Assembly: GCF_011927835.1 (NCBI RefSeq)
Contig: NZ_JAATJH010000002.1
Coordinates: forward strand, 761,915 to 825,914
Length of the DNA: 64,000 nt
From: Neolewinella antarctica
GTDB taxonomy: Bacteria; Bacteroidota; Bacteroidia; Chitinophagales; Saprospiraceae
Reading direction: 5' to 3'
Each line of letters begins with the position of its first letter. Positions within the stretch are counted from its first letter, which is position 1. Under the pieces are notes generated by a model that made no database searches, was not told where the DNA came from, and was given only the letters and a program-made list of their open reading frames with translations. Positions 35,338 to 44,426 of the stretch are shown piece after piece. A program made the position numbers and the translations under genes.

Positions 35338-36048
35338 ATGGCGGAGAATCTCAATCCCGAAAATGAGTTATTCGTCACGGATGACGGCAGTCACAGTTTG
35401 CTGAGTCATCGCTTTGCCGTGGCGTACCATAGCCGCCACGGTGCCATTCAGGAAAGCCGCCACGTTTTCATCGAAATGGGGCTTAAAGCGCGGTTGGCCC
35501 AAACTAATGCTGACAAGATCAACATCCTCGAGTTAGGTTTTGGTACCGGTCTGAACGCTTACCTCACGCTGTTGTACGCTGAGGAGCGGCCTGACCTTAG
35601 CTTTGAATACTGCAGTTTCGAGAAGTATCCCATCCCGTTACTGGACGCGCAAACCCTCAATTACGCGGAGCAACTAGCGAAACCGCCGGCGACGTTCGTC
35701 AGTTTGCATTCATTGTCTGATGACGGTGAGCTCCATTCTCATCCCTCCGTCCCGAACTTTTCTTTGGCTAAGTCACGGTCAGATTTTCTCAGCGGTCCAC
35801 CAGAGGGATGGCAGGGCGGAAAATTCGACCTCATTTACTATGACGCGTTCGCGCCCGCCAGCCAGCCCGAGTTGTGGACGCCGAAAGCACTAAAAATTTG
35901 CTACGATGTGCTGGCGACGGGCGGGATTTTCGTAACCTACTGCGCAAAAGGGCAGGTGAAGCGCGACTTACGCGATATTGGCTTCCGCGTCGAACCACTG
36001 CCGGGTCCCCCCGGAAAGCGGGAAATGACCCGTGGCGTGAAGTTGTAA
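35338..36048 (+). CDS. mnmD: MnmD-type tRNA 5-aminomethyl-2-thiouridine methyltransferase
   Basis: A 236-residue SAM-dependent methyltransferase equivalent to the methylating half of bifunctional MnmC. That half methylates nm5s2U to mnm5s2U at the wobble position of tRNAs. Seen: the SAM-binding motif ILELGFGTGLNAYL, acidic strand YCSFEKYPI, and the catalytic/family signature YYDAFAPASQPELWTPKAL, then GGIFVTYCAKGQVKRDLRDIGF near the C-terminus. The FAD-dependent oxidase half of MnmC is absent, as in other stand-alone MnmD proteins. The start at 35338 is chosen because upstream codons overlap ytxJ in another frame. It follows ytxJ by four bases. Confidence 0.88.
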   Translation: MAENLNPENELFVTDDGSHSLLSHRFAVAYHSRHGAIQESRHVFIEMGLKARLAQTNADKINILELGFGTGLNAYLTLLYAEERPDLSFEYCSFEKYPIPLLDAQTLNYAEQLAKPPATFVSLHSLSDDGELHSHPSVPNFSLAKSRSDFLSGPPEGWQGGKFDLIYYDAFAPASQPELWTPKALKICYDVLATGGIFVTYCAKGQVKRDLRDIGFRVEPLPGPPGKREMTRGVKL

Positions 36049-36085
36049 GTAAAGTGCGTTGAACTACTCCTCAGACCTCATCAGT

Positions 36086-36727
36086 CTAAAGCCGCTTCAT
36101 GAAACGGGGAAAGACGGCGGTTCCAGCACGGGATTGTTCCGAATGGTTAATCGCTTTCACGTTTGACTCATCATTCTCGGTCGGCGCGGCGTGTGGGCGG
36201 ATCACGTTTAATTTACCCGCCTTGCCGTAGAGCTCGACGGACTTGCGGTTGTAAGCAAGTGCTGCCTCCTCCACGGTGGCGAACATGCCAATGTGGATGC
36301 TCTTCCGGTTCTTCGAGATGACCGCGCGGTAGCGGTTATTTTCTCGGTAGACACCGGTGTAGCCCAGCTTGGAGCTGGACTTGCGCTTGCGGCTAGCCTC
36401 GGCGCGCGACCGATATTCTAAGTTCTCGATGCGGCAATCAAGTTTGTTTCCGTTTTGGCAGCCAACGAGGTTCGCCTTAGCGTCGCGTTGGTTACTTAGG
36501 TAGCGCTCCGCGATGAGCTTGTGCAGGTAGATGGTTTCGGTGCGGTAACCCTGAGTGCCGTCGCGGCGGGGGTGCGTTTTCTGAAACACGACGCAGTGGG
36601 AGGAGTGAAGGCGCAAATTTGCGAAAAAATTTACCTCGGTTAGGTGTTGGTCCTGGAGTAGCTCTTCGTAAACTTGCTCGTCAATCAACGCTCGCTCCGT
36701 CGAGTTCTTGAGTAAAAGTTCTTTCAT
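36086..36727 (-). CDS. AP2-domain protein with HNH-like N-terminal part
   Basis: A 213-residue predicted DNA-binding protein. Residues about 113-170 match the AP2/ERF fold known from plant factors and bacterial/phage homing endonucleases (GYTGVYRENNRYRAVISKNR, then HIGMFATVEEAALAYNRKS). Ahead of it, VGCQNGNKLDCRIENLEYRS resembles the last part of an HNH nuclease, where D-x-x-x-x-NL is usual, but the first catalytic His cannot be placed with confidence. This architecture is typical of selfish nucleases, yet no intron, intein or phage lies here, so it may be a domesticated regulator. Its leader contains a strong hairpin at 36761-36806. Confidence 0.65.
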   Translation of the reverse strand: MKELLLKNSTERALIDEQVYEELLQDQHLTEVNFFANLRLHSSHCVVFQKTHPRRDGTQGYRTETIYLHKLIAERYLSNQRDAKANLVGCQNGNKLDCRIENLEYRSRAEASRKRKSSSKLGYTGVYRENNRYRAVISKNRKSIHIGMFATVEEAALAYNRKSVELYGKAGKLNVIRPHAAPTENDESNVKAINHSEQSRAGTAVFPRFMKRL

Positions 36728-36760
36728 TACAAAATGATTTAAAGTACAATAATCACAAAC

Positions 36761-36806
36761 AAACAGCGACGAAAGGCCCCGGGTAAAAACCCGGTTGACG
36801 CTGTTT
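36761..36806 (-). promoter_or_regulatory. two-tier hairpin in the leader of the AP2-domain gene
   Basis: Outer stem AAACAGCG (36761-36768) with CGCTGTTT (36799-36806); inner stem CCGGGT (36779-36784) with ACCCGG (36789-36794) around AAAA. It begins 34 bases upstream of the gene start and could be an RNA leader structure or operator. Confidence 0.5.
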
Positions 36807-36936
36807 CACAACGTTGAATGTAAATGTAAAGGTATTGTTGGCTAAAAACCTCATGGTTTTTGCTTAGTCAGGATTGAATCCGATTACAATTTGTATGAAA
36901 TGTTGCCCATAATCGCTTAAAGAGCACACTATCAGT

Positions 36937-38034
36937 ATGGATACGGACCATAAATACTTGTCACGAACGGTGCAATTAGCACTTTTAGCCAGCGGAAAGG
37001 TGCTCGATTCGCCACGGGTAGGTAGCGTTTTAGTTGTGAATGATACAATAATCGGAGAAGGTTATCACCGCCAGGGAGGGCAAGCCCACGCCGAAGTAAA
37101 TTGTTTGAAAAGTGTGAAAGCGGCGGACCGTCACCGCATTCCCGACGCTACCCTCTACGTAAGTCTCGAACCCTGCTGCATCATCGGTAAAACGGGGGCC
37201 TGCTCCACCCTAATTCTGCAGCACGGCATCAGGACGGTCGTCGTCGCCCAGCGCGACAGCACGCCGGGCGTCGACGGCGCGAGTCTCGCCCTGCTGCGTG
37301 CGGCGGGCGTCACCGTCCGGGAGTATCCGGATTTCGTGGCGAGTATGCCCCGTAATGTCCTGGCACTCCCGATGGCAATCGGGACCGCGCCCTACCTTTT
37401 TCGGCACACGTTGGTCACGACCGGGCGACCTTACGTAACGCTCAAATTCGCGCAGTCCGCCGATGGCTTCCTCCGGCCCGCCGACCGGAAGGCTGCTTAC
37501 TGGATTACCAACCCGATTAGCCGACGGTTAGTCCACCGCTGGCGATCGAGCGAGACGGGTATAATCGTTGGCGCCCGCACGGTAATCGAAGACGATCCTT
37601 CACTGACTACCCGCCTGTGGCCCGGGCCAGACCCCGTGCCGATCATTATCGACCCAAGGGGCCGCATCACGGGGCAGGAACGCGTGTTTCGTGGCCCGGT
37701 AGCTCCGATACTGTACACCTCTCTCGCGCCCAAATCGTTACCGAAGAATTCGGAAGCAACGGTCGTAATTATCCCCGCTGATCTGAAACTCGCAACGATT
37801 GAATTCATCCTACGTGACTTAGCCAAACGACGTCTTGCCAACGTGACCGTGGAGGGTGGGGCGGGGCTGCTGAATGCCTTCATTCGGCATGACCTCTGGG
37901 ACGAGGCACGTGTGTTCACCGGGCCAAACGCATTGGGCGACGGATTGGCAGCACCCGAAATTCACCATAACCATCTTATCGACACCACCCGGATTGGCAG
38001 CGATCGATTAACCTATTTTAAGCGGTTACCTTAA
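36937..38034 (+). CDS. ribD: bifunctional riboflavin biosynthesis deaminase/reductase
   Basis: Carries out two successive steps of riboflavin synthesis: deamination of the pyrimidine intermediate and NADPH reduction of its ribose. At 365 residues, its length is normal. The deaminase domain (1-145) has the zinc ligands His51 and Glu53 in HAE, and Cys80 and Cys89 in EPCCIIGKTGAC; the histidine usual in the SHxGRT loop is replaced, a variation that leaves the ligands intact. The reductase domain (about 160-365) starts RPYVTLKFAQSADGF and contains WRSSETGIIVGARTVIEDDPSLTTR and VEGGAGLL. No other rib genes are adjacent and no FMN riboswitch is seen in the 200-base leader. Confidence 0.94.
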   Translation: MDTDHKYLSRTVQLALLASGKVLDSPRVGSVLVVNDTIIGEGYHRQGGQAHAEVNCLKSVKAADRHRIPDATLYVSLEPCCIIGKTGACSTLILQHGIRTVVVAQRDSTPGVDGASLALLRAAGVTVREYPDFVASMPRNVLALPMAIGTAPYLFRHTLVTTGRPYVTLKFAQSADGFLRPADRKAAYWITNPISRRLVHRWRSSETGIIVGARTVIEDDPSLTTRLWPGPDPVPIIIDPRGRITGQERVFRGPVAPILYTSLAPKSLPKNSEATVVIIPADLKLATIEFILRDLAKRRLANVTVEGGAGLLNAFIRHDLWDEARVFTGPNALGDGLAAPEIHHNHLIDTTRIGSDRLTYFKRLP

Positions 38035-38090
38035 TTTGCTTGGTAAATTGGATATTTGCTACGCATAAAAGGAGAAAAATATACTTACGC

Positions 38091-39008
38091 ATGATTGAAA
38101 CGAAACTCAGTGAGCTAGGCAGAAACTTGGGCTTTCACCGGGGTACTTCTTCCGTGTTCGGCGTCTACGCCGGCTACCAGACTAATATTTTCCACGATGG
38201 CAAAGTGGACAGCACCGGTAACAAAACCATTTTCGTGCAGGCGGAGGAGATGACGGAAGACCAGCAAAATGCGGTGCTGGCATCAATAGAATCCCGGAAA
38301 AAAGAATTAAAATACAGCACGTTAACCGTAAACAGCGATGCCATCGTGCTACTATTCACGGAAAGTATCCGGACCACTAAGCCAGAGGTTATCCGAGCCG
38401 CGTTGGAGGCCGCCGGGGAGACCTTTGCCGCCAACGGCGTACAACCACACTTTGCACGGACGCCGGACGGTAGCTTCGGCCATTACGTGTTCGAGGGGGC
38501 GGGCACCGTCCTGCCGAAGGAGGAAGCTCAGACGATGCGGCACCGGTTGGATACGGATCGGGAGCAACGCTCTTTCGAAGAATCCGGTTACCTGTCGGGC
38601 GCCGTCGGCGCCTTTTTGGGCGGAATGATCGGGGTGATCGGCTGGGTGGCGCTCGCTTACTTTACGGGCTACATCACCGCTTTCCTGGCGATGGCTATCG
38701 TCTATTTATCGTGGATTGGCTACGGTAAACTCAACGGTAAAATGGGACTGCTTACTAAGCCAGTACTGATTGCCGTTAACTTGGTACTCATCGTCGTGGC
38801 TAGCTTCCTGACCGTGGCGGCGGAGACGCGCGATTACGGCCTCTCCGTATCCGATACGTTCGAATACGTGACGAGTGATGCGACGGTGCGTGAAGATTTT
38901 CTGGTCGGCTTGTTGCTTCCGTTACTCTTCATGGGCCTTGGCATCTTCTACGTCGTGCGGGAAGTCAACGTCAACGGACCGAGCATTGAGGATGCACCGC
39001 CGCTCTGA
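38091..39008 (+). CDS. membrane protein of unknown function
   Basis: A 305-residue protein that I do not recognise. The N-terminal 165 residues are soluble and alpha/beta in pattern (ETKLSELGRNLGFHR, then TIFVQAEEMTEDQQNAVLASI), ending in a KEEAQTMRHRLDTDREQR linker. The C-terminal 135 residues hold about four membrane helices (GAVGAFLGGMIGVIGWVALAYF, YITAFLAMAIVYL, KPVLIAVNLVLIVVASFL and VGLLLPLLFMGLGIFYVV). It might be an integral sensor or transporter-like protein. The start at 38091 is the first Met with plausible context; an AAAGGAG at 38068-38074 lies 16 bases upstream, too far to be decisive. It follows ribD by 56 bases on the same strand. Confidence 0.7.
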   Translation: MIETKLSELGRNLGFHRGTSSVFGVYAGYQTNIFHDGKVDSTGNKTIFVQAEEMTEDQQNAVLASIESRKKELKYSTLTVNSDAIVLLFTESIRTTKPEVIRAALEAAGETFAANGVQPHFARTPDGSFGHYVFEGAGTVLPKEEAQTMRHRLDTDREQRSFEESGYLSGAVGAFLGGMIGVIGWVALAYFTGYITAFLAMAIVYLSWIGYGKLNGKMGLLTKPVLIAVNLVLIVVASFLTVAAETRDYGLSVSDTFEYVTSDATVREDFLVGLLLPLLFMGLGIFYVVREVNVNGPSIEDAPPL

Positions 39009-39031
39009 CCGGCAACCTTGGAGACCTGTGT

Positions 39032-40819
39032 TTAATCCAGTTTCAGACACTCCAGAAATGCCTTCTGGGGCACTTCCACCTTACCGAACTGCCGCATCTT
39101 ACGCTTACCGGCCTTCTGCTTATCGAGGAGCTTCCGCTTCCGGCTGATGTCGCCACCGTAACACTTGGCCGTCACGTCTTTGCGCATGGCCGAGAGTGTT
39201 TCCCGGGCAATTACCTTCGCGCCGATGGCGGCTTGAATGGCAATCATGAACTGCTGGCGGGGCAACAATTCGCGGAGCTTCTTACACATACCACGGCCGA
39301 CGTACGAAGCCTTGCTGCGGTGCACGAGGGCGGAAAGCGCGTCTACTTGTTCGCCGTTTAGTTTGATGTCCATCTTGACCAAGTCGGTATCCTGGTAGTC
39401 CTTCGGCTGGTAGTCGAAACTGGCGTAGCCGCGGGTAACGGACTTGAGGCGGTCGTAGAAATCAAAAACGATCTCGGCGAGCGGCATCTCGAAGTGCAGC
39501 TCGACGCGCTCAGGGCTAAGGTAGGTCTGCTTAGTGAGCGTACCGCGCTTGTCGATGCACAGGTTCATGATCGTACCGATGTACTCGGTCGTCGTGATGA
39601 TCTGTGCGTAAATCATGGGTTCTTCTACCCGCTGGCGGTTGTTCTGCTCGGGTAGTTCCGCCGGGTTACGGATTTCGGTGACCACGCCTTTCGTATCGGT
39701 CACGCGGTAGGTGACGTTGGGGACGGTCGTGATCACGTCCATGCCAAACTCCCGGAAGAGACGTTCCTGGACGATCTCCAAATGCAGCATCCCGAGGAAG
39801 CCACAACGGAAACCGTAGCCGAGGGCGGCGGAAGTCTCCGGCTCGAAAATGAGCGAAGCGTCGTTGAGCTGGAGCTTCTCCAGGCTATCCCGCAGGGGCT
39901 CGAAATCGTCGTTGTCCAGCGGGAAAATGCCGGCAAAAACCATCGGCTTAACTTCTTCGAAACCGGAAAGCATCTTGGCCGGGTTGTCGCTGGTCGTGAT
40001 CGTATCGCCGACTTTAATCTCGGAGCTGTTTTTGACGCCGGTAATCACGTAGCCGACGCTACCGCAGGGCACGGTTTGCTGGGGCTTGGGGTTGATCTCC
40101 ATCGCGCCGACTTCGTTGGCTTCGTATTCCGCGCCGGTAGCGATGAATTTCACGTCGTCGCCCTTGCGGAGGGTACCGTTCATGATCCGAACGTAAGCGA
40201 TCACGCCGCGGAAGGGGTTGAATACGGAGTCGAAGATCAGGGCCTGGAGGGGCGCCTCGGGGTCTCCTTTGGGGGCGGGGACGCGTTCGACGACGGCCGT
40301 CATGATGTCCTGCACGCCGATGCCGGTCTTGCCACTGGCCTCGATGATGTCCTCACGGTTGCAACCGGTCAGTTCCATCATCTGGTCGGCCATTTCTTCG
40401 ATGCGGGCCGTCTCCATGTCGACCTTGTTGAGAACGGGGATGATTTCCAGGTCGTGCTCCAGGGCCAGGAAAAGGTTGGAGATCGTCTGGGCCTGGATGC
40501 CCTGCGTAGCGTCGACGAGCAAGAGTGCGCCTTCGCAGGCGGCAATCGAACGGCTCACTTCGTAGGAAAAGTCCACGTGGCCGGGCGTGTCGATCATGTT
40601 GAAGACGTACTGCGTGTCGTCCAAATGCTTGTAGTGCATCTGGATGGCGTGGCTCTTGATCGTGATTCCGCGCTCGCGCTCGAGGTCCATGTCGTCGAGC
40701 TGCTGGTCCATCTTCTCCCGTTCACCGACGGACTGGGTAAAGTCCAACAAACGGTCGGAGAGGGTTGACTTGCCGTGGTCGATGTGGGCAATAACGCAAA
40801 AATTACGGATGTTCTTCAT
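39032..40819 (-). CDS. lepA: elongation factor 4 (back-translocating GTPase)
   Basis: Ribosomal GTPase related to EF-G, involved in ribosome assembly or stalled translocation. At 595 residues, its length is normal. Seen: the G1 motif [10 protein letters not shown]2 [12 protein letters not shown]3 DTPGHVDF, G4 NKVD, two EF-G-like domains, and the LepA-specific C-terminal domain ([11 protein letters not shown]-like [42 protein letters not shown]). A TATTTTTG element sits 8 bases before the start codon. The stop lies 23 bases from the stop of the convergent membrane-protein gene, leaving no room for a separate terminator. Confidence 0.97.
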   Translation of the reverse strand: MKNIRNFCVIAHIDHGKSTLSDRLLDFTQSVGEREKMDQQLDDMDLERERGITIKSHAIQMHYKHLDDTQYVFNMIDTPGHVDFSYEVSRSIAACEGALLLVDATQGIQAQTISNLFLALEHDLEIIPVLNKVDMETARIEEMADQMMELTGCNREDIIEASGKTGIGVQDIMTAVVERVPAPKGDPEAPLQALIFDSVFNPFRGVIAYVRIMNGTLRKGDDVKFIATGAEYEANEVGAMEINPKPQQTVPCGSVGYVITGVKNSSEIKVGDTITTSDNPAKMLSGFEEVKPMVFAGIFPLDNDDFEPLRDSLEKLQLNDASLIFEPETSAALGYGFRCGFLGMLHLEIVQERLFREFGMDVITTVPNVTYRVTDTKGVVTEIRNPAELPEQNNRQRVEEPMIYAQIITTTEYIGTIMNLCIDKRGTLTKQTYLSPERVELHFEMPLAEIVFDFYDRLKSVTRGYASFDYQPKDYQDTDLVKMDIKLNGEQVDALSALVHRSKASYVGRGMCKKLRELLPRQQFMIAIQAAIGAKVIARETLSAMRKDVTAKCYGGDISRKRKLLDKQKAGKRKMRQFGKVEVPQKAFLECLKLD

Positions 40820-40827
40820 AGCTGGGG

Positions 40828-40835
40828 CAAAAATA
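40828..40835 (-). promoter_or_regulatory. candidate -7 element directly before lepA
   Basis: TATTTTTG on the minus strand, 8 bases from the ATG at 40819. The remaining gap 40820-41122 holds an inverted pair of 16-mers and a GTCTGTGG repeat, nothing else recognised. Confidence 0.45.
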
Positions 40836-40915
40836 CGACGGGCGGGGTTGGCGGCGGGGCCGGCTCCGTCATGGGGCGGTTAATTTTAAAGCGGCGGAAT
40901 CGGGTAGGGAACTAG

Positions 40916-40931
40916 GCGCGGTCGCGGGTGC
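40916..40931 (+). repeat. GC-rich 16-mer (family 1), exact copy
   Basis: Exact GCGCGGTCGCGGGTGC; forms an inverted pair with the copy at 41069-41084 across 137 bases. Confidence 0.8.
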
Positions 40932-41068
40932 AAAGTCGTTGCGTGGAAGAGCAATGTTTTGCGGGACGCACCGGACCGACTACCACTACGTCAAGCGATC
41001 CACCGTAGAACGCGGAAATGGGCTTTGGGTTGTTCCGTAATCCGCCGGCCGTCTCCCCCCTAAACCTC

Positions 41069-41084
41069 GCACCCGCGACCGCGC
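41069..41084 (-). repeat. GC-rich 16-mer (family 1), exact copy
   Basis: Exact reverse complement of the copy at 40916-40931; followed by AGTCTGTGGTCTGTGGTC words at 41088-41112. Confidence 0.8.
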
Positions 41085-41122
41085 ATTAATAGTCTGTGGT
41101 CTGTGGTCCTTAGTCTCCAATC

Positions 41123-41725
41123 CTAAAAATTATAGAGTAAGCCCAAACCTTCCGCCGTCGGACCGAGCGTGAGGGGCAGCGTACCGTTGAGTTTGGTGGC
41201 GATGAGGTAATTGACCAGGTCGAAAACAAATAAGAAGCTGCCCTGAAGCATGATACTGTTGCCAAACCCTTTCAACCGATCGCCATCCGCACCGGGCCGT
41301 TTGGCGCGCTCGGTCAGGTAAAGTCCGCCCAGTACGTAGCCGACGTCGAGGCCGGTGTTGAACAACAAAACCTTTTGAAATTGCTGGTGCTTCTGCAGGC
41401 TCGTCATTACATCCCAGACGGACGGGTCGGCCTGCACGGAACTGTAGTAGCCGAAGCCCGCGATAGCCAGATTGACGGTGTTCCACAGCGCGTTCATCTC
41501 GTGAAAACTGCGCGTGCTTCCCTCGCTACCATTCCGCAGTGCCAACCCCACGCCAATGTTGGCGACCGCCCAACCACCGAGCGTCAGCATGGCCGTGCGC
41601 TGGTGCGCCAAACTCGCCTCGTTGTACGCCATTAGTTCGGGCGCGCCTGCCTGTGCGGCGAGGGAATAGCTAATCAAGAAACAGGCAAACAGACAGCAGA
41701 AACGGTGGGTCGCGGTGAGGTGCAT
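41123..41725 (-). CDS. membrane protein, DUF6992-like
   Basis: A 200-residue protein with a signal-like N-terminus (FCCLFACFLISYSLAAQA) and about four further hydrophobic segments (MLTLGGWAVANIGVGLAL, ALWNTVNLAIAGFGYY, LLFNTGLDVGYVLGGLYL and SFLFVFDLVNYLIA). I think it is the DUF6992 family of Bacteroidota, function unknown, from the pattern of the NTGLDVGYVLGG segment followed by RLKGFGNSIMLQGSFL; this naming is from memory and moderate in confidence. It is expected in the inner membrane. It is flanked by repeats on both sides, with no obvious operon partner. Confidence 0.65.
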   Translation of the reverse strand: MHLTATHRFCCLFACFLISYSLAAQAGAPELMAYNEASLAHQRTAMLTLGGWAVANIGVGLALRNGSEGSTRSFHEMNALWNTVNLAIAGFGYYSSVQADPSVWDVMTSLQKHQQFQKVLLFNTGLDVGYVLGGLYLTERAKRPGADGDRLKGFGNSIMLQGSFLFVFDLVNYLIATKLNGTLPLTLGPTAEGLGLLYNF

Positions 41726-41779
41726 GGGAAGAGAATGAAACAGTTAGAAATTTAGAACTGGAGTTGGTACAGATCAATT

Positions 41780-41948
<169 letters not shown>

Positions 41949-41959
41949 ATATCTCTTCC

Positions 41960-42169
41960 ATGCAAAAAGAACTCCCCGAAAACGTAATCTGGCTAGTAGA
42001 CGGCGACGAAGGCCGTTATGTACACAAGTACGAGCGCCAGCCCTACGCCCTCGGCGACGTCGCCACCTTTTTCGACTACCAGGAAAATGGCGATTTCGAT
42101 TACGACACCGCCACCACCTGCCGCATCGAACGCGACGACGTTTACGGTGAAGTAGCCCGTAAAGTCTAA
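41960..42169 (+). CDS. small acidic protein of unknown function
   Basis: A 69-residue protein, acidic and Asp/Tyr-rich (ENVIWLVDGDEGRYVHKYE, then TFFDYQENGDFDYDTATTC), with no signal or membrane segment. It looks like a compact beta-rich domain. I do not recognise it. Support for it being real is its position six bases before the YheT-like gene on the same strand and its codon use, which resembles its neighbour. A chance frame of this size cannot be fully excluded. Confidence 0.55.
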   Translation: MQKELPENVIWLVDGDEGRYVHKYERQPYALGDVATFFDYQENGDFDYDTATTCRIERDDVYGEVARKV

Positions 42170-42175
42170 AGCCCA

Positions 42176-43114
42176 ATGAATCTCCGCGCTCACTACCAGA
42201 CGATCGTCCCCAACCTCTTCCGCCGAGTGCCCATCACCTACCGCCGCGAACGCATCGACACGCCCGACGGTGATTTTCTCGACCTAGACTGGCTCGATCA
42301 CCCGGATAGCCGCAAACTCGTCATCCTTTCCCACGGGCTGGAGGGCGACAGTAGCCGCGTTTATGTCGCCAGTGCCGCCCGTTATTTTCGTGCGCACGGC
42401 TGGCACGCGTTAGCCTGGAACTCCCGCTCCTGCTCCGGTGAGATGAACCGCACGGACAAACTGTACAGCCACGGACAGTCGGAAGACCTGGAAACGACCG
42501 TCAACCACGCCCTCGCTACGGGGAAGTACGACCGAATCGTATTAGTAGGTTACAGTATGGGTGGTAACCTCACCCTCAAATATTTGGGTACGATGGGCGA
42601 GAACCGCCCGGCGGAGGTTACCCACGGCGTAGCTTTTTCCGCGCCCGTCTTCATCGAGCACAGCGCCGACAGCCTCGACCGACGCAGTAATTTTATCTAC
42701 CGCAATAAATTTCGCCGCTCACTACTCGCCAAGATTATGGCCAAAGAAGCCCAGTTTCCCGGCCGGGTGGACCTAGCGGACCTCGAAAAAGTGAAAGTCT
42801 GGCGCGACTTCGACTACTACTTTTCCGCCCGCATTGGCGGCTACGACAACGTCGAAGACTACTACGCTTACCTTTCTTCCGGTAACTTCCTGGCCGGCAC
42901 GACCGCCCCGGTCCTAATTGTCAACGCGACGAACGACCCCATCGTACCCCGCGCCTGTTCACCGCACGAACTCGCTAAAACGCACCCGCTCATCCAGTTG
43001 GAAGAACCCACCTGGGGAGGCCACGTGGGGTTCGCCCTCCGCGGCAAGCCTTACAACTGGATGGACGAGCGGGCGCTAGCGTTTGTCTCTCACGAAGAAA
43101 GCAAAGGACGGTAA
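42176..43114 (+). CDS. YheT-like alpha/beta hydrolase
   Basis: A 312-residue alpha/beta-hydrolase of the YheT/ABHD1-3 family. The start region LRAHYQTIVPNLFRRVP and the strand KLVILSHGLEGDSSRVYV (oxyanion HG) are typical. The nucleophile elbow is VLVGYSMGGN with Ser127. The C-terminal Asp lies in NATNDPIVP and the catalytic His in the GGHVGF motif. Substrates are esters or lipids, but not defined for bacterial members. It likely forms a unit with the small gene at 41960 and perhaps the secreted protein at 43149. Confidence 0.88.
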   Translation: MNLRAHYQTIVPNLFRRVPITYRRERIDTPDGDFLDLDWLDHPDSRKLVILSHGLEGDSSRVYVASAARYFRAHGWHALAWNSRSCSGEMNRTDKLYSHGQSEDLETTVNHALATGKYDRIVLVGYSMGGNLTLKYLGTMGENRPAEVTHGVAFSAPVFIEHSADSLDRRSNFIYRNKFRRSLLAKIMAKEAQFPGRVDLADLEKVKVWRDFDYYFSARIGGYDNVEDYYAYLSSGNFLAGTTAPVLIVNATNDPIVPRACSPHELAKTHPLIQLEEPTWGGHVGFALRGKPYNWMDERALAFVSHEESKGR

Positions 43115-43148
43115 AGTCACGTCGTCTACGTTTAGTCAATACCGAATC

Positions 43149-43790
43149 ATGCTCTACCGCGCGCTGGTCTCATTATTATTCTTGTCCGGCTGGTCGGTAC
43201 CCACGTACGCGCAGAACAACGTACACCCCGCGGAAAGCTGGACGACCCACACCTGCGGGGAAGGCAAAAAAGATTATTCGCCGGGCCACACCACCGGCTG
43301 GGGCGAAGCGGGCACCGGCTACGACTTGGCGCTGGTGATCACCGACGAAGCTTGGTACGACCCCGCTCCCCTCGGTCGGGACGCAAAAGATTGGTTGAAG
43401 GCGGCCGGAGTGAGTTATTACAGTTTTTGGCGGCCTACGACTTGGCCAAAGAACCACCTCAGCGCCCTGGTTGGCTTCCGAATGTTGGCGGACCGGCAGT
43501 ACGAAGCGTGTGCCTACGTTAACGACGCGGAGGGCGGGTTTAAATTTGGTGGCGAAACGGTGGCTGCGGTCGGCGACACCGTTTACGTTAGTCTGCGCGT
43601 GCTTGCTAACGTAGCGACTTACCGGATTTCCTGCCAGGGGAAAACGCAAAAAATTGCCTTCGAGAACTTTGCCGCCGCGGGTCGCCACGTCGCGGTAGGG
43701 CCGTGGCACGGCGGAAGCTTACCCGCCCCGGCCCCCACTAGTCTACGGACAAGTTTTCGGTGGGTGGCCGCAACGGGGGAAGACCGCTAA
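43149..43790 (+). CDS. secreted protein of unknown function
   Basis: A 213-residue protein with a signal peptide (MLYRALVSLLFLSGWSVPTYAQ). The mature part is rich in Trp, Tyr and Gly and beta-strand patterns (SWTTHTCGEG, TGWGEAGTGYDLALVI, YYSFWRPTTWP), with several Cys that could pair after export. I do not recognise a family. The start at 43149 is chosen because the signal peptide begins there; a longer frame overlaps the hydrolase gene. It follows that gene by 34 bases. Confidence 0.65.
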   Translation: MLYRALVSLLFLSGWSVPTYAQNNVHPAESWTTHTCGEGKKDYSPGHTTGWGEAGTGYDLALVITDEAWYDPAPLGRDAKDWLKAAGVSYYSFWRPTTWPKNHLSALVGFRMLADRQYEACAYVNDAEGGFKFGGETVAAVGDTVYVSLRVLANVATYRISCQGKTQKIAFENFAAAGRHVAVGPWHGGSLPAPAPTSLRTSFRWVAATGEDR

Positions 43791-43827
43791 TTGTCTAACG
43801 ACCAATTAATCCTCAACCGGCGCCATC

Positions 43828-44394
43828 GTGCGCCCAACACGTGAGCTCATGCGTGATTCAAATCAATTAGGTAGCATGTCTAATCTCAACACTCCGGAAG
43901 ATCCTCGACTAACCACTCCCAATCCGATGGATAATGGGTTATACCGGACGATTCCGCTCGCCTGCGTTATCCTCAGTTTCGCCACGGTGGCCATGCTTTG
44001 GACGGAACTGCCGGACACGATTCCACTGCACTTCGACGTAACGGGTGAGCCGGAAGCTTATGCATCCAAATGGTTGCTTTGGATATTGCCGCTTTTAAAT
44101 TTGGGGGTGTTTTATTTATTGGCGAAGGCGGCAAATCCCGCGTGGCAAAAATACAGTGCGCCGTTGGTGGAGGTCACTGAGGAAAACGCCGTACGCCAAC
44201 AAACAATTACGCTGCAATTACTGGCGCAGTTGCGTATCATTATCTGCCTGATATTAGCTTATCTCGCGTATACTTCCGCCCAAATCGGGGGTGGTTTGGG
44301 GAAGGGCTTGAGTATTCCAATTCTCCTCACCTTAGTTTCCTTAATGTTCAGTGTCGTCGCCATACACGCTTACCGTCAGATCAAAGCCAAGTAA
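43828..44394 (+). CDS. DUF1648 domain membrane protein
   Basis: A 188-residue inner-membrane protein with the DUF1648 signature LPDTIPLHFDVTGEPEAYASKW right after the first membrane helix (ACVILSFATVAMLW), as in SdpI-like immunity proteins, although the SdpI C-terminal part is missing. Three more helices follow (LWILPLLNLGVFYLLA, LRIIICLILAYLAYT and IPILLTLVSLMFSVVAI). The start is uncertain: the in-frame Met at 43876 (MSNLNT) is an alternative that removes 16 residues. It precedes purD by 32 bases. A role in toxin immunity is only a family association. Confidence 0.75.
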   Translation: MRPTRELMRDSNQLGSMSNLNTPEDPRLTTPNPMDNGLYRTIPLACVILSFATVAMLWTELPDTIPLHFDVTGEPEAYASKWLLWILPLLNLGVFYLLAKAANPAWQKYSAPLVEVTEENAVRQQTITLQLLAQLRIIICLILAYLAYTSAQIGGGLGKGLSIPILLTLVSLMFSVVAIHAYRQIKAK

Positions 44395-44395
44395 G

Positions 44396-44403
44396 TACCT
44401 TCG
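44396..44403 (+). promoter_or_regulatory. candidate -7 element for purD
   Basis: TACCTTCG, identical to the element before the flippase gene, 23 bases upstream of the purD ATG. Confidence 0.3.
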
Positions 44404-44426
44404 CCGCCGAACTTACCGCAACAAAT

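Noticed and set aside
36728-36936. FMN riboswitch ahead of ribD
   Set aside because: The conserved FMN-riboswitch core words are not visible; the hairpin there belongs to the divergent AP2 gene leader.
39782-40768. 328-codon frame antisense to lepA
   Set aside because: Strong codon-bias shadow of a highly conserved gene on the opposite strand; no domain pattern.
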